Part shown: positions 8,596-17,135 of the stretch, piece after piece
How positions within the stretch are numbered: position 1 is the first letter of the stretch
How the letters are laid out: the number at the start of each line of letters is the position of its first letter
Position numbers and translations under genes: made by a program
Assembly: GCF_028595265.1 (NCBI RefSeq)
Contig: NZ_JAQQXP010000001.1
Span: forward strand, 2,418,001-2,482,000
Reading direction: 5' to 3'
DNA: 64,000 nt
From: Alteromonas gilva
GTDB lineage: Bacteria; Pseudomonadota; Gammaproteobacteria; Enterobacterales; Alteromonadaceae
Notes under the pieces: model-generated
What the model was told of the DNA's origin: nothing
Databases searched by the model: none
Seen by the model: the letters and a program-made list of their open reading frames with translations, nothing else

Positions 8596-10242
8596 ATGGA
8601 ACGCGAATCAATGGAGTTTGATATTGTCATTGTTGGTGCCGGGCCAGCAGGCTTATCCAGTGCTATTCGTGCTGCCCAACAGGCTGCAAAAAATCATCAG
8701 GAACTCACCATTTGTGTTATTGAAAAAGGCTCAGAGGTGGGAGCCCATATTTTATCTGGCGGCGTCATGGAGCCGGGTGCCCTGGAAGAACTCATACCGG
8801 ATTGGCAGAACAAAGTTGCCCCGTTAAATCAGCCGGTCACCGCCGAGGCAACTTACTTGCTGCGCAGTGAAACAAGCGCCACCCGGTTACCTGACATGCT
8901 GACGCCTAAAACAATGCATAACCAGGGCAATTACATCGTGTCGCTGGCCAATTTGTGTCGCTGGCTAGCCGAACAAGCCGAAGCCCTGGGCGTAGAAATA
9001 TTTCCCGGTTTTGCCGCGGCAGAGATTTTGTATAACGATGATGGCTCTGTTGGCGGCGTGATCACCGGCGATATGGGGGTGGCAGCCGACGGTAGTGAGA
9101 AAGACAGTTACATACCGGGTATGGCACTCAAAGCCAAATATACTCTCTTTGCTGAAGGCAGTCGTGGTCATCTGGGTAAAGCGTTGATCAGTCAGTTTGA
9201 ACTTGATAAAGACAAAACAGCGCAACATTACGCCATCGGCTTTAAAGAAATTTGGCAAATACCGCCCGAACAGCACCAGGCAGGACTTGTCATCCACTGT
9301 GCTGGCTGGCCACTGAATGACGCTGCTGGCGGTGGGTATTTATATCATGCGGAAAACAACCAGGTGCTGGTCGGCCTGATTGTGGATTTAAATTATCAAA
9401 ACCCTTATTTAAGCCCCTTTGACGAATTTCAGCGCCTTAAACATCATCCCCTGTTTGCCAGCTATTTAACCGGTGGAGAACGTATTGCCTATGGTGCACG
9501 GGCGATCACCAAAGGCGGCTATCATGCGCTACCACAAATGGCATTTCCCGGTGGCTGCCTGATTGGTTGTAATGCAGGAACGCTCAATTTTTCTAAAATT
9601 AAAGGCATCCATACGGCAATTAAGTCAGGCATAGTTGCGGCCGACACAATTGTTGAACAGTTAAGCCGAAACACTGACATTAATTTTTGTACGCATTTTA
9701 ATCAGACCTTTAAAAATAGTGATCTGTGCAAAGAACTTTATAAAGCGCGCAATTTTGGACCTGCATTACATAAGTTCGGTAATTTAGTAGGCGGTGCGTT
9801 TAATACCATTGAACAAAATTTACTCAATGGCAATTCGCCTTTCACAATTAAAGACACTAAAGCTGACTTTTCAAATATGAAAACAGCGACTAACTATTCG
9901 CCAATTAATTATCCCAAACCCGACAATAAACTCAGCTTTGACAAATTAAGCTCCGTCTATTTGGCAAATACCAGTCACGATGAAGATCAGCCTTGTCATC
10001 TGCAGTTAAAAGATAAACAGATCCCCATTACAGTAAATCTTCCAGAATACGCAGAGCCCGCTCAACGCTATTGCCCGGCGGGCGTCTATGAGATCGTCAA
10101 TAACGAACAACATCAGCCTGAATTGCAAATAAATGCAGCCAATTGTGTGCATTGTAAAACCTGTGATATTAAAGATCCGTCACAAAATATACGTTGGTTT
10201 GTTCCCGAAGGTGGCAGTGGCCCTAACTATCCAAACATGTAA
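8596..10242 (+). CDS. etfD: electron transfer flavoprotein:ubiquinone oxidoreductase
   Basis: A 548-residue ETF-QO/FixC-type flavoprotein that passes electrons from reduced ETF to ubiquinone at the inner membrane. The FAD-binding motif IVGAGPAGLSSA begins near residue 12. A second dinucleotide signature (GGYHALPQMAFPGGCLIGCNAGTLNFSKIKG in outline) and the ubiquinone-binding region follow. The C-terminal [4Fe-4S] domain has its cluster ligands in YCPAG and in CVHCKTC near residue 515, ending with the family tail PEGGSGPNYPNM. GAGG eleven bases before the ATG supports the start. It is divergent from etfBA, so the whole electron path is encoded together. Confidence 0.97.
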   Translation: MERESMEFDIVIVGAGPAGLSSAIRAAQQAAKNHQELTICVIEKGSEVGAHILSGGVMEPGALEELIPDWQNKVAPLNQPVTAEATYLLRSETSATRLPDMLTPKTMHNQGNYIVSLANLCRWLAEQAEALGVEIFPGFAAAEILYNDDGSVGGVITGDMGVAADGSEKDSYIPGMALKAKYTLFAEGSRGHLGKALISQFELDKDKTAQHYAIGFKEIWQIPPEQHQAGLVIHCAGWPLNDAAGGGYLYHAENNQVLVGLIVDLNYQNPYLSPFDEFQRLKHHPLFASYLTGGERIAYGARAITKGGYHALPQMAFPGGCLIGCNAGTLNFSKIKGIHTAIKSGIVAADTIVEQLSRNTDINFCTHFNQTFKNSDLCKELYKARNFGPALHKFGNLVGGAFNTIEQNLLNGNSPFTIKDTKADFSNMKTATNYSPINYPKPDNKLSFDKLSSVYLANTSHDEDQPCHLQLKDKQIPITVNLPEYAEPAQRYCPAGVYEIVNNEQHQPELQINAANCVHCKTCDIKDPSQNIRWFVPEGGSGPNYPNM

Positions 10243-10340
10243 AATTACTGGCTATTTTTGATCAGTAAAATAATTTTTGAAAACTCACTTATTTAATTTA
10301 GAATTAGGGGCGTACTTTAACCAACTATTGGATAAATAAA

Positions 10341-10736
10341 ATGAGTGAGTTTTTAAATGTATTAACTCATGGAAGACGTTTACAAGGTGCCGTAAAGGAA
10401 TTATCGGTAGAAGAATTAGAAAGTGTCCAACAAAAACTATCCAGCATTATAGATAAAAGAAAAGAGCAGGAAGCTGAGGCAGCTAAAGCACAACAAGAAA
10501 AGCTGGCTAAACTGGAAGAAATAAAACAGCAAATGAGTGAAGCAGGTATCGACATTGCTGATTTGCAGGACGTAAGCGAAACTAAATCAAAACGTAAAAC
10601 TGGCAAAAAACGTCCGATAAAGTACAAAATCACCAAAGACGGTGAAACTACAACCTGGACCGGTGTAGGCCGTATGCCGTTAGTATTCAAAGAAGTACTT
10701 GAAAATGGCCAGTCACTGGACGATTTCGCCGTTTAA
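10341..10736 (+). CDS. H-NS family nucleoid-associated protein
   Basis: A 131-residue H-NS/StpA-like protein. Residues 1-65 form an acidic/basic coiled-coil oligomerisation region, followed by a Lys-rich linker (about 80-95) and a C-terminal DNA-binding domain with TWTGVGRMP, the counterpart of the TWTGQGRTP AT-hook-like loop of H-NS. It silences AT-rich DNA by binding the minor groove. The upstream leader is AT-rich and the ribosome site is weak. It lies just before the esterase gene of the fldA-fur neighbourhood. Paralogues often exist, so I leave the symbol empty. Confidence 0.9.
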   Translation: MSEFLNVLTHGRRLQGAVKELSVEELESVQQKLSSIIDKRKEQEAEAAKAQQEKLAKLEEIKQQMSEAGIDIADLQDVSETKSKRKTGKKRPIKYKITKDGETTTWTGVGRMPLVFKEVLENGQSLDDFAV

Positions 10737-10782
10737 TGCCTGAACCCTGGCGCCCACCCTACCCGGAGACTTCCTTCCAACT

Positions 10783-11568
10783 ATGACCATTTCACTGAAT
10801 TACGAGCAGTTTGAGTGTGATCAGTCAGAGGCGCCATGGGTTGTGTTAATTCACGGCCTGTTTGGCAATTTAGACAATCTGGCCGTGCTGCGCCGTGCCT
10901 TGCAAAACGATTTCAACGTGTTGGCTATCGATTTGCCTGACCACGGCGAGTCACCCTGGGTGGAGACCTTTACACAAGCAGGCTGTGTCAACGCCCTGTA
11001 TGAATTGCTAGCACAACAATCTATCAGCAAATGTCACCTGATTGGCCATTCATTAGGGGGTAAGGTGGCAATGAAAATGGCGTTACATCACCCCGGCATT
11101 ATAAGTAGTCTGATAGTGCTGGATATCGCCCCAACCTCTTATCAGCCAAGCCACCAGGGAGTATTCGCTGGCCTCAAAAAAGTTGATCTGAGCAGCATTA
11201 GTAGCCGTAAAGAAGCCGACAATGTAATGCAAACAGAAATCAAGATTGCCGGTGTGCGACAGTTTTTGCTGAAAAGTCTCTATCAGGATACACAGGGACA
11301 CTGGCAGTGGCGCTTTAATGTAGCGGGTCTGGAAAAGGACTACGTCAACATAAGTAGTTTTGAGACGTCACAGGATCAACAGTTTGCAGGGCCTGTAACC
11401 TTTATCAAAGGTGGCGAGTCGGATTACATTACACGTGAGCATCAATCCACAATCGCGCAGTTATTTCCTGCTGCAAAAGCAAAAATTGTGGAAGGGGTTG
11501 GTCATTGGTTGCATGCCGAAAAGCCCCAGGTGGTCAATAAACTTGTACTGCGCGCGTTACAACAGTAG
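10783..11568 (+). CDS. ybfF: alpha/beta hydrolase, YbfF-type esterase
   Basis: A 261-residue alpha/beta hydrolase. HGLFGNLDNL near the N terminus is the oxyanion-hole HG motif of the YbfF family, GHSLGGKVAM holds the nucleophile Ser (about residue 90), and the C-terminal GVGHWLHAEKP holds the catalytic His. YbfF acts on short-chain acyl esters and possibly acyl-CoA. Position supports the name: in Escherichia coli ybfF is next to fldA and fur, and here it precedes DUF2788, fldA and fur. Confidence 0.88.
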   Translation: MTISLNYEQFECDQSEAPWVVLIHGLFGNLDNLAVLRRALQNDFNVLAIDLPDHGESPWVETFTQAGCVNALYELLAQQSISKCHLIGHSLGGKVAMKMALHHPGIISSLIVLDIAPTSYQPSHQGVFAGLKKVDLSSISSRKEADNVMQTEIKIAGVRQFLLKSLYQDTQGHWQWRFNVAGLEKDYVNISSFETSQDQQFAGPVTFIKGGESDYITREHQSTIAQLFPAAKAKIVEGVGHWLHAEKPQVVNKLVLRALQQ

Positions 11569-11813
11569 CGCTCTATTCACCCTGTAAATAATAACTATTT
11601 GCATTTGAGCATTTATTTTATGCTAAACTCGCGACAAATATGGCTGATGTTGCTAAGACAAACCACCCGAACACGTTAAAAACGGAATTTTGAAGCGACA
11701 TGGGTCACGCTGATCAGGGTTGGCACAGACAATGATTAACGACGCGAAGATTGCCTGCGACAGCGCCAATACTGTGGTATAGTCTGCGCGCAAAAAAGTA
11801 GTGAAGGTTTTTT

Positions 11814-12038
11814 ATGTTTGCAAAGTATTACGAACAAATCGAATCCATCATGCTTGATTTGGCCTTAGTATGCCTGTTTGTTCTTATGATTTTTGCCGTG
11901 CATGACGTACTTAAAAAAAATGACGTCCCCCTGATTGGCAAAGTCGTTGCCTATGGTGTGCTGGGCCTTGGTGCTATGGGTTTTGTTGCAAAGGGTATAA
12001 TCCAGTTAATCTGGCAGAGCAACGGTGTATCCGGATAA
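11814..12038 (+). CDS. DUF2788 family small membrane protein
   Basis: A 74-residue protein with two membrane helices (about residues 13-32 and 42-66) joined by the short loop DVLKKNDVPLIGK. The sequence fits DUF2788, a family of unknown function often found directly upstream of flavodoxin in Alteromonadales and relatives. A GAAGG ribosome site is placed seven bases before the ATG. It lies 34 bases upstream of fldA and is probably co-transcribed with it. Confidence 0.85.
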   Translation: MFAKYYEQIESIMLDLALVCLFVLMIFAVHDVLKKNDVPLIGKVVAYGVLGLGAMGFVAKGIIQLIWQSNGVSG

Positions 12039-12072
12039 ACAGTTTTAAAGAAAGAGTAGATAGAGGTTAAAT

Positions 12073-12597
12073 ATGGCAAGTGTTGGCCTGTTTTTTGGTA
12101 GCGACACTGGCAATACCGAGCATATTGCCAAGTTAATTCAGAAGGAATTAGGTAAAAACCTGATTGCTGTTCACGATATCGCAAAGAGTTCAAAGGAACA
12201 AATCGCTGAGTTCGATTTATTGCTTTTTGGTATTCCGACCTGGTATTACGGTGAAGCGCAGTGCGATTGGGACGACTTCTTCCCCGAGCTAGAGCAAATC
12301 GATTTCACCGACAAACTGGTTGCAATCTTTGGTTGCGGCGATCAGGAAGACTACGCCGAGTACTTTTTAGATGCCATGGGCATGGTCAGAGATATCGTTG
12401 AGGCTCGCGGTGCCATATTGGTTGGCCAGTGGTCAACGGAAGGGTATGAGTTTGAAGCCTCTAAAGGCATGGCCGATGATGACCACTTTGTTGGCCTGGG
12501 TATCGACGAAGATCGTCAGCCTGAGCTCACCGAGGAGCGTGTACGCGCCTGGTGTAAACAGTTACATGATGAGTTGTGCCTGGCCGAACTAGCCTGA
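12073..12597 (+). CDS. fldA: flavodoxin FldA
   Basis: A 174-residue long-chain flavodoxin, a soluble FMN protein that donates electrons to enzymes such as biotin synthase, IspG/IspH and activating enzymes of radical proteins. The FMN phosphate loop is GSDTGNTE (residues 9-16). The aromatic stacking loops are PTWYYGEAQCDWDDFF and FGCGDQEDYAEYF, and the insert of long-chain flavodoxins (WSTEGYEFEASKGM) is present. It is followed by a clear terminator and, after two inserted genes, by fur, the usual partner in enterics. Confidence 0.96.
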   Translation: MASVGLFFGSDTGNTEHIAKLIQKELGKNLIAVHDIAKSSKEQIAEFDLLLFGIPTWYYGEAQCDWDDFFPELEQIDFTDKLVAIFGCGDQEDYAEYFLDAMGMVRDIVEARGAILVGQWSTEGYEFEASKGMADDDHFVGLGIDEDRQPELTEERVRAWCKQLHDELCLAELA

Positions 12598-12623
12598 GCG
12601 CCAGCTTAACTAATATATCGCAT

Positions 12624-12664
12624 AAAACCTTATTAACGTTCGCCGCGCTGATAAGGTTTTTTTA
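12624..12664 (+). terminator. rho-independent terminator of fldA
   Basis: AAAACCTTAT and ATAAGGTTTT form a ten-base stem around a 17-base loop, with the T run continuing to 12664. It lies 27 bases past the fldA stop. Confidence 0.8.
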
Positions 12665-12759
12665 TGTCTGTTGATGCTGGTAAACTCAGTAACGGAAAAT
12701 CCGCCAGGTAAGCATATCCCGGCAACCTCCGGCGATTAACAAGAGCATTAAGGATGAAC

Positions 12760-13239
12760 ATGCGACACCTTCTAATACCCGCTGCACTTTTTATACTGAC
12801 CGGATGTCAGTCTGCTGCACCCACCAACTCTGCAACATCACATCACGCCAGCCCTGCGCAAGCGCAGATTGGCGCTGGTGCAACATTTAAGCGCTTTGCG
12901 CCCCGCTATCCAATCAGCGCCGCCAGACGAGGTCTCGAAGGCTGCGCAACAATTGCCTATACACTTACCCCCGCCAATGAGATTAAGGACGTCCTGGTTA
13001 TCGATAGCAGTGATGAAGTCTTTGCCACAGAAGCGGTAACAGTGCTCCCTAAATGGAACTGGTCGGTCGTACCTGCTGAACACTTAATCCGGCCCATACG
13101 TTTGCAAACCCGCTTTGAGTTTTGTCTTCAGGATGGCAGTGGTCACTGCACACCAGAGGCGTTAGCCACCGGCACCGAATGTCGCGGCGAAGATCTGGTC
13201 ATTTCATCAGGATCAATGATCAAAAAGGTAAGCTGGTAA
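12760..13239 (+). CDS. TonB C-terminal-domain lipoprotein
   Basis: A 159-residue probable lipoprotein. The signal peptide ends in the lipobox LTGC at about residues 14-17, so the mature protein would be lipidated. Residues about 45-125 carry the TonB C-terminal fold pattern: RYPISAARRGLEGCATIAYTL, then VLVIDSSDEVFATEAV and LPKWNW. It lacks the membrane anchor and long Pro-rich region of true TonB. Several Cys in the tail could make disulfides. The ATG at 12760 is preferred over 12754 because AAGG lies six bases before it but touches the earlier one. Its role is unknown; it sits between fldA and the chemoreceptor. Confidence 0.75.
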   Translation: MRHLLIPAALFILTGCQSAAPTNSATSHHASPAQAQIGAGATFKRFAPRYPISAARRGLEGCATIAYTLTPANEIKDVLVIDSSDEVFATEAVTVLPKWNWSVVPAEHLIRPIRLQTRFEFCLQDGSGHCTPEALATGTECRGEDLVISSGSMIKKVSW

Positions 13240-13313
13240 GCTGGCTTATCCCTTGCATCGCACAATTGCTAACATAACTGCTTGCGCGTGCCCTGAGAAT
13301 TACCTGACCCGCT

Positions 13314-15320
13314 TTACAACTTAAACTGCGATACTGCCTGTTTGAGTTCGGCGATTTCGCCGTCGATTTGTGACGTTGAGGCATTGGCTTTACCGGTACT
13401 GCTGGCGCTGAGTTCAGCCAGTTCAACGATCCGTTGCAGGCTTTCAGCCACATCAGCCATTAAGCTGTCCTGGCGCTGGGTATCGTTAACAATATCCCGG
13501 TTTATTGTACTGAGCTCCTGAATGATCAAGCTAATGGTTGCCACCTGCTCTGTGACCTGCTCAGTGGTGGTTAAGCTATTTCTAGCTTGCTCACGGCCAC
13601 TGGTAATGGCCTGAACAGCTTGCTGAGCGTCCTTTTGCAAGCTGTTGATCATCGACTCAATTTCTTCGGTGGAGTGCTGCGTGCGATTAGCCAGGGTGCG
13701 CACTTCATCAGCGACAACCGCAAAGCCCCTGCCCTGCTCACCGGCCCGGGCGGCCTCAATGGCTGCATTCAATGCCAGCAAGTTAGTCTGCTCGGCAATG
13801 GTTTTAATAACATCAAGAATACTGCCAATACTACGGCTATTTTCATCCAGCCGGCTCACCACCTGCGCCGATCTCTCAGCCTGACGGGCCTGCTCTTCGC
13901 CCTGCTGACGATTATTCTCAGCCAGTTGTGCAATACTCTGGCTTTGCTGCTCAATCTGACTGAGCTTATTCATGGCCGTTGTAATCTGGCTGAGATTAGT
14001 GTGGCTGGTTTGCCTGACATGTTCGGTATTGGTGGCTGTAACTTGTACCTGCTGACGCTGTTCATCAACCTTCCTCAGGCTCTCTTCGCCAAGGGCCACA
14101 CTTGCTTTGGTAACTTCTTCGAGCCGTTGTTCCTGCGCCAGAATATTACCAATGAGGGTACGAAGACTGTCGGTAAGGGTGTTAATTTTAGCCGCCAGCG
14201 CGGCAAATTCGTCGTTACCACTTTGATCCAGAGTACGCGTAAGATCGCCTTTGCTTAACTGGCTTAGCCCGCGGTTTATTTTTACCAATGGCCGGGCAAT
14301 ACTGCGGGTTGTAATGACCCCGAGGGTAATGGCCGCAATAAGGCCAATCACAAAGACGATAGCGGTCTTCAGTAACGCACCTACCACGGTATCCAGGATT
14401 TTTTGTTGCGCATTTAAGGTGCTGGTGTTGATCTGATCATACAACTGACCAATGGTATCCTGAGCAACCACCAGCGCCTGGTTAGCGGCTTTGCGATGAC
14501 GAAAGCTTTGGGCAATCGACGATAGCTTTTGTTGCTGTAACCATACTAAGCCCTTGTCACCCTGCAAAGCAGCCAGAAACGCATCATATTGCTCGTTAAA
14601 CATTGCCACCGTGCCCTGCGTATCAACGCTCTCGGCGAGACGATTTAAATAGTCCTTATCAACTTCCAGATTGCTCACCTGATAGGACAGATCATCAACA
14701 ATGGCCGCGGTATTCTGGGCATTCGTACTGGCCACAAGCTCTTCAATGGCGGTATTCATGGTTAACAGTTTATTATCAATGTTATTACCTGTACCAACAA
14801 TGGTCGCGATCCCCGGCTGACGCGTATCCAGATAGCCTAAATCCAGCATTAATGCACTTGCCTCATCGGCAATCGAGAGCACTTTTTCGGTTTGCTCCAG
14901 CAGCTGTTGCTGAAAGGATAACTGTTGTTCCAGCGCTTCGTACATTGACCGGCTTTCTGCCAGGTACGTGCGGCTTGAAGACATCGCCTGCTGCGCGAGC
15001 GCATCGTCACTGAGTAACTCTGAGAGCTGTTCGAGGCTTTGATCAAACCGCGCTGCACGAGCATTGAACTGTTCTTTACTGGTCTCAAGCTCGACCAGGG
15101 TTTCAACGTGATAGCCGTTTGCCGTTATCGTAGCCAGGGAGAGGATTTCGGTATTGGCTTTGTTCATTGTGGTTTGCACGGGCATTTTATCTTCAATAAC
15201 ATCCACGGCTGAGGACTGAATATCCGATAATCCCCAATAAGACAAAATACTGGTGATTAAAAGCAAACATCCAAATGAAGCAAAACCAAGAATGATTTTA
15301 TTGACAACTGTTAACGGCAT
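13314..15320 (-). CDS. methyl-accepting chemotaxis protein
   Basis: A 668-residue transmembrane chemoreceptor. One membrane helix lies near residues 10-30 and a second near 315-340. The roughly 280-residue periplasmic part between them is mostly helical (Gln, Leu and Ala rich) with no recognised ligand motif. A HAMP linker follows, then the signalling domain with the hairpin tip (EQTNLLALNAAIEAARAGEQ and the GFAVVADEVRTLA stretch that follows). No C-terminal NWETF-like tether is present. The ATG at 15320 has CAGGG seven bases upstream and is favoured over a GTG at 15344. It probably senses a small ligand for motility. Confidence 0.95.
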   Translation of the reverse strand: MPLTVVNKIILGFASFGCLLLITSILSYWGLSDIQSSAVDVIEDKMPVQTTMNKANTEILSLATITANGYHVETLVELETSKEQFNARAARFDQSLEQLSELLSDDALAQQAMSSSRTYLAESRSMYEALEQQLSFQQQLLEQTEKVLSIADEASALMLDLGYLDTRQPGIATIVGTGNNIDNKLLTMNTAIEELVASTNAQNTAAIVDDLSYQVSNLEVDKDYLNRLAESVDTQGTVAMFNEQYDAFLAALQGDKGLVWLQQQKLSSIAQSFRHRKAANQALVVAQDTIGQLYDQINTSTLNAQQKILDTVVGALLKTAIVFVIGLIAAITLGVITTRSIARPLVKINRGLSQLSKGDLTRTLDQSGNDEFAALAAKINTLTDSLRTLIGNILAQEQRLEEVTKASVALGEESLRKVDEQRQQVQVTATNTEHVRQTSHTNLSQITTAMNKLSQIEQQSQSIAQLAENNRQQGEEQARQAERSAQVVSRLDENSRSIGSILDVIKTIAEQTNLLALNAAIEAARAGEQGRGFAVVADEVRTLANRTQHSTEEIESMINSLQKDAQQAVQAITSGREQARNSLTTTEQVTEQVATISLIIQELSTINRDIVNDTQRQDSLMADVAESLQRIVELAELSASSTGKANASTSQIDGEIAELKQAVSQFKL

Positions 15321-15732
15321 TCTGTAACCCTGATAAACCGACACTTATCGGCCAAATAGTTTGGTAACAACATGCAAAGTATAAAGTTTTACGCTAGCAC
15401 CGATATACAACAATAGTTGCAATCTCACGATATTGCGTTGCAACTTTACGAGATTGGCGCATTTATCCCCACATATATAGCAGCTATAGCAGGCCTAATA
15501 TCAACACTCGTCAGTGGCCACACATCTCTGATATATGTTGGTTAACATATATATACTTGTCACATTGCTAATTTGTTCACGCTTTACCAAATATAGTCTA
15601 ATTCTAATGGGCATTTAGCAAAATTTGTCACTAATTATAGATTTAGCTGCAGTCTGTGCATTGTTATACTTTCAAATCTGCTCAAGTTACCTATAATAGC
15701 CTGAAATTCGCGTCTCAAGATGTGGGCATCTA
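15321..15732. other. fur-chemoreceptor intergenic region with several inverted repeats
   Basis: This 412-base AT-rich gap separates the divergent chemoreceptor and fur genes. AGTTGCAA (15415-15422) and TTGCAACT (15438-15445) are perfect inverted repeats, interlocked with CAATCTC (15420-15426) and GAGATTG (15450-15456). Farther on, ATATATGTT and AACATATAT (15531-15552) flank four bases. I see no classical Fur box. No small gene is evident. Confidence 0.55.
15675..15697 (+). promoter_or_regulatory. fur: probable sigma-70 promoter of fur
   Basis: A perfect -10 TATAAT is at 15692-15697, with a poor -35 (CTTTCA) 17 bases upstream. It sits 36 bases before the fur ATG. Confidence 0.5.
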
Positions 15733-16158
15733 ATGGATCAAAATAAAGAACTTAAGAAAGCTGGCCTGAAGGTCACATTGCCTAGATTAAAAATTCTGCA
15801 AATACTGCAGGATCCGCAAAATCAGCATATCAGCGCAGAAGACGTTTATAAGATTCTGATTGAACACGGCGAAGAAATTGGTTTAGCAACGGTTTACCGG
15901 GTACTCAACCAATTTGATGATGCCGGCATTTTAAACCGACATCATTTTGAAGGTGGTAAGTCGGTCTTTGAAATCAGCCATAAAGAGCATCATGATCACC
16001 TTGTTTGTTTGAAATGTGGCAAAGTGATCGAGTTCGAAGACGAACTTATTGAGCAACGTCAGGAACAAGTGGCAAAAGAGAACAACATCAAACTCACCCA
16101 TCACAGTTTATATCTGTATGGTGAATGCACTGACGGAAACTGCGAAGAGGTAGATTAA
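15733..16158 (+). CDS. fur: ferric uptake regulator Fur
   Basis: A 141-residue Fur repressor. The N-terminal winged helix begins KKAGLKVTLPRLKILQIL and includes the recognition region GLATVYRVLNQFDDAGI. The metal-binding motif HHDHLVCLKCG lies near residues 88-98, and a second Cys pair is in GECTDGNC at the C terminus (structural zinc). It represses iron-uptake genes when Fe(II) is bound. It is the last plus-strand gene before a bidirectional terminator. Its position after fldA matches the gene order known from enterics, apart from two inserted genes. Confidence 0.97.
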   Translation: MDQNKELKKAGLKVTLPRLKILQILQDPQNQHISAEDVYKILIEHGEEIGLATVYRVLNQFDDAGILNRHHFEGGKSVFEISHKEHHDHLVCLKCGKVIEFEDELIEQRQEQVAKENNIKLTHHSLYLYGECTDGNCEEVD

Positions 16159-16204
16159 TCCCGTTAGTATTTTCCGCTCAGGAAGGTTGAACGCTGTAAA
16201 ACAA

Positions 16205-16230
16205 AAAAGGGCATCTGTTGATGCCCTTTT
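16205..16230. terminator. bidirectional terminator between fur and the transaminase gene
   Basis: AAAAGGGCAT and ATGCCCTTTT form a ten-base stem around a six-base loop, with A and T runs on both sides, so it can end fur on the plus strand and the pxp/transaminase run on the minus strand. Confidence 0.85.
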
Positions 16231-16247
16231 CAATGCAGGCCGGCTGG

Positions 16248-17111
16248 TTACAGTTCAAATTTTTGCTGAGAATACACAGTAAAAACTTGCTCCCATATCT
16301 CGCCAACGTTGCCATCACCAATGATTTGGCCATTAACCCTGGTGATCGGCAGTATTTCCTTTCCTGAGCTGGTTATCCACACCTCGTCGGCCGCCATTAA
16401 CTCATCAACGGTAATAGCCTCCTCAGCAACCTCTATGTTGGCTAAAGACAGACACTTTAGGACCAGTTGGCGTGTAATACCGGGCAACAACTGATTATCC
16501 AGCGGCGGCGTGAATGCTTTGCCTTGTTTGATGATAAACACGTTACTGCTGCTGGCTTCGGTGATTTCACCCTGCTGATTAAACAATATCGTCTCAGCAT
16601 TGCCCTCTTGGGCGCCTTGTTGAAAGTGCATGACATTGCCAAGCAAAGCGGTCGATTTAATATGGCAACGCTGCCAGCGTAAATCCTGTGTCAGCGATAC
16701 ACTCGCCCCGGGATGGATCAAACGGTCAGGCTGCGCCGGCGCTGCAAGCGCAAAGGCAAAACCAAAAATGGTGGGGCTCACACCTTGCGGGTACGCATGA
16801 TAACGGCGTGTATCTGCGCCTCTGCTCACATGCAGGTAAACGCCGATGTTATCGCCCAGTAGGGCACGATTGTCACTAATAAGCCGCTGGGTGATAATTT
16901 GCCATTGCATGGAATCGAGGTCACAGCCGATCTCGATAGCTGCCAGCCCATTGGCTAAGCGGGCCATATGCTGGGTAAACCCCACCATTCTGCCACCATA
17001 ACTGGGGATCACTTCGTATATACCATCACCAAATAAAAAGCCGCGGTCCAAAGGGGATATTCGCGCTTGTTCGAGCGGTATAAACTCACCATTTAAATAT
17101 GCTATCGTCAT
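16248..17111 (-). CDS. dat: D-amino-acid transaminase (class IV aminotransferase)
   Basis: A 287-residue fold-type IV PLP aminotransferase. YLNGEFIPLEQARISPLDRGFLFGDGIYEVIP at the N terminus is characteristic of D-alanine/branched-chain aminotransferases. The PLP lysine is in HIKSTALLGNVM (near residue 147), EASSSNVF is the cofactor-binding loop, and PGITRQLVL follows. HVSRGADTRRYHAYP, with its Arg and His residues, is the substrate carboxylate trap seen in D-amino-acid transaminases. It exchanges amino groups between D-alanine and 2-oxoglutarate to give D-glutamate. It lies 24 bases after pxpC in the same direction and so probably belongs to that operon. Confidence 0.88.
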   Translation of the reverse strand: MTIAYLNGEFIPLEQARISPLDRGFLFGDGIYEVIPSYGGRMVGFTQHMARLANGLAAIEIGCDLDSMQWQIITQRLISDNRALLGDNIGVYLHVSRGADTRRYHAYPQGVSPTIFGFAFALAAPAQPDRLIHPGASVSLTQDLRWQRCHIKSTALLGNVMHFQQGAQEGNAETILFNQQGEITEASSSNVFIIKQGKAFTPPLDNQLLPGITRQLVLKCLSLANIEVAEEAITVDELMAADEVWITSSGKEILPITRVNGQIIGDGNVGEIWEQVFTVYSQQKFEL

Positions 17112-17135
17112 GACAATCTCGTTCGGAAAAAACGC

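Noticed and set aside
11575..11610. possible Fur box upstream of DUF2788-fldA
   Set aside because: AATAATAACTATTTGCATT matches only about half of the Fur consensus, no better than chance in AT-rich DNA.
13587..14258. 223-codon plus-strand frame inside the chemoreceptor
   Set aside because: It is wholly antisense to a well-supported chemoreceptor domain, whose repetitive helical codons leave long open antisense frames; no ribosome site and no known motif.
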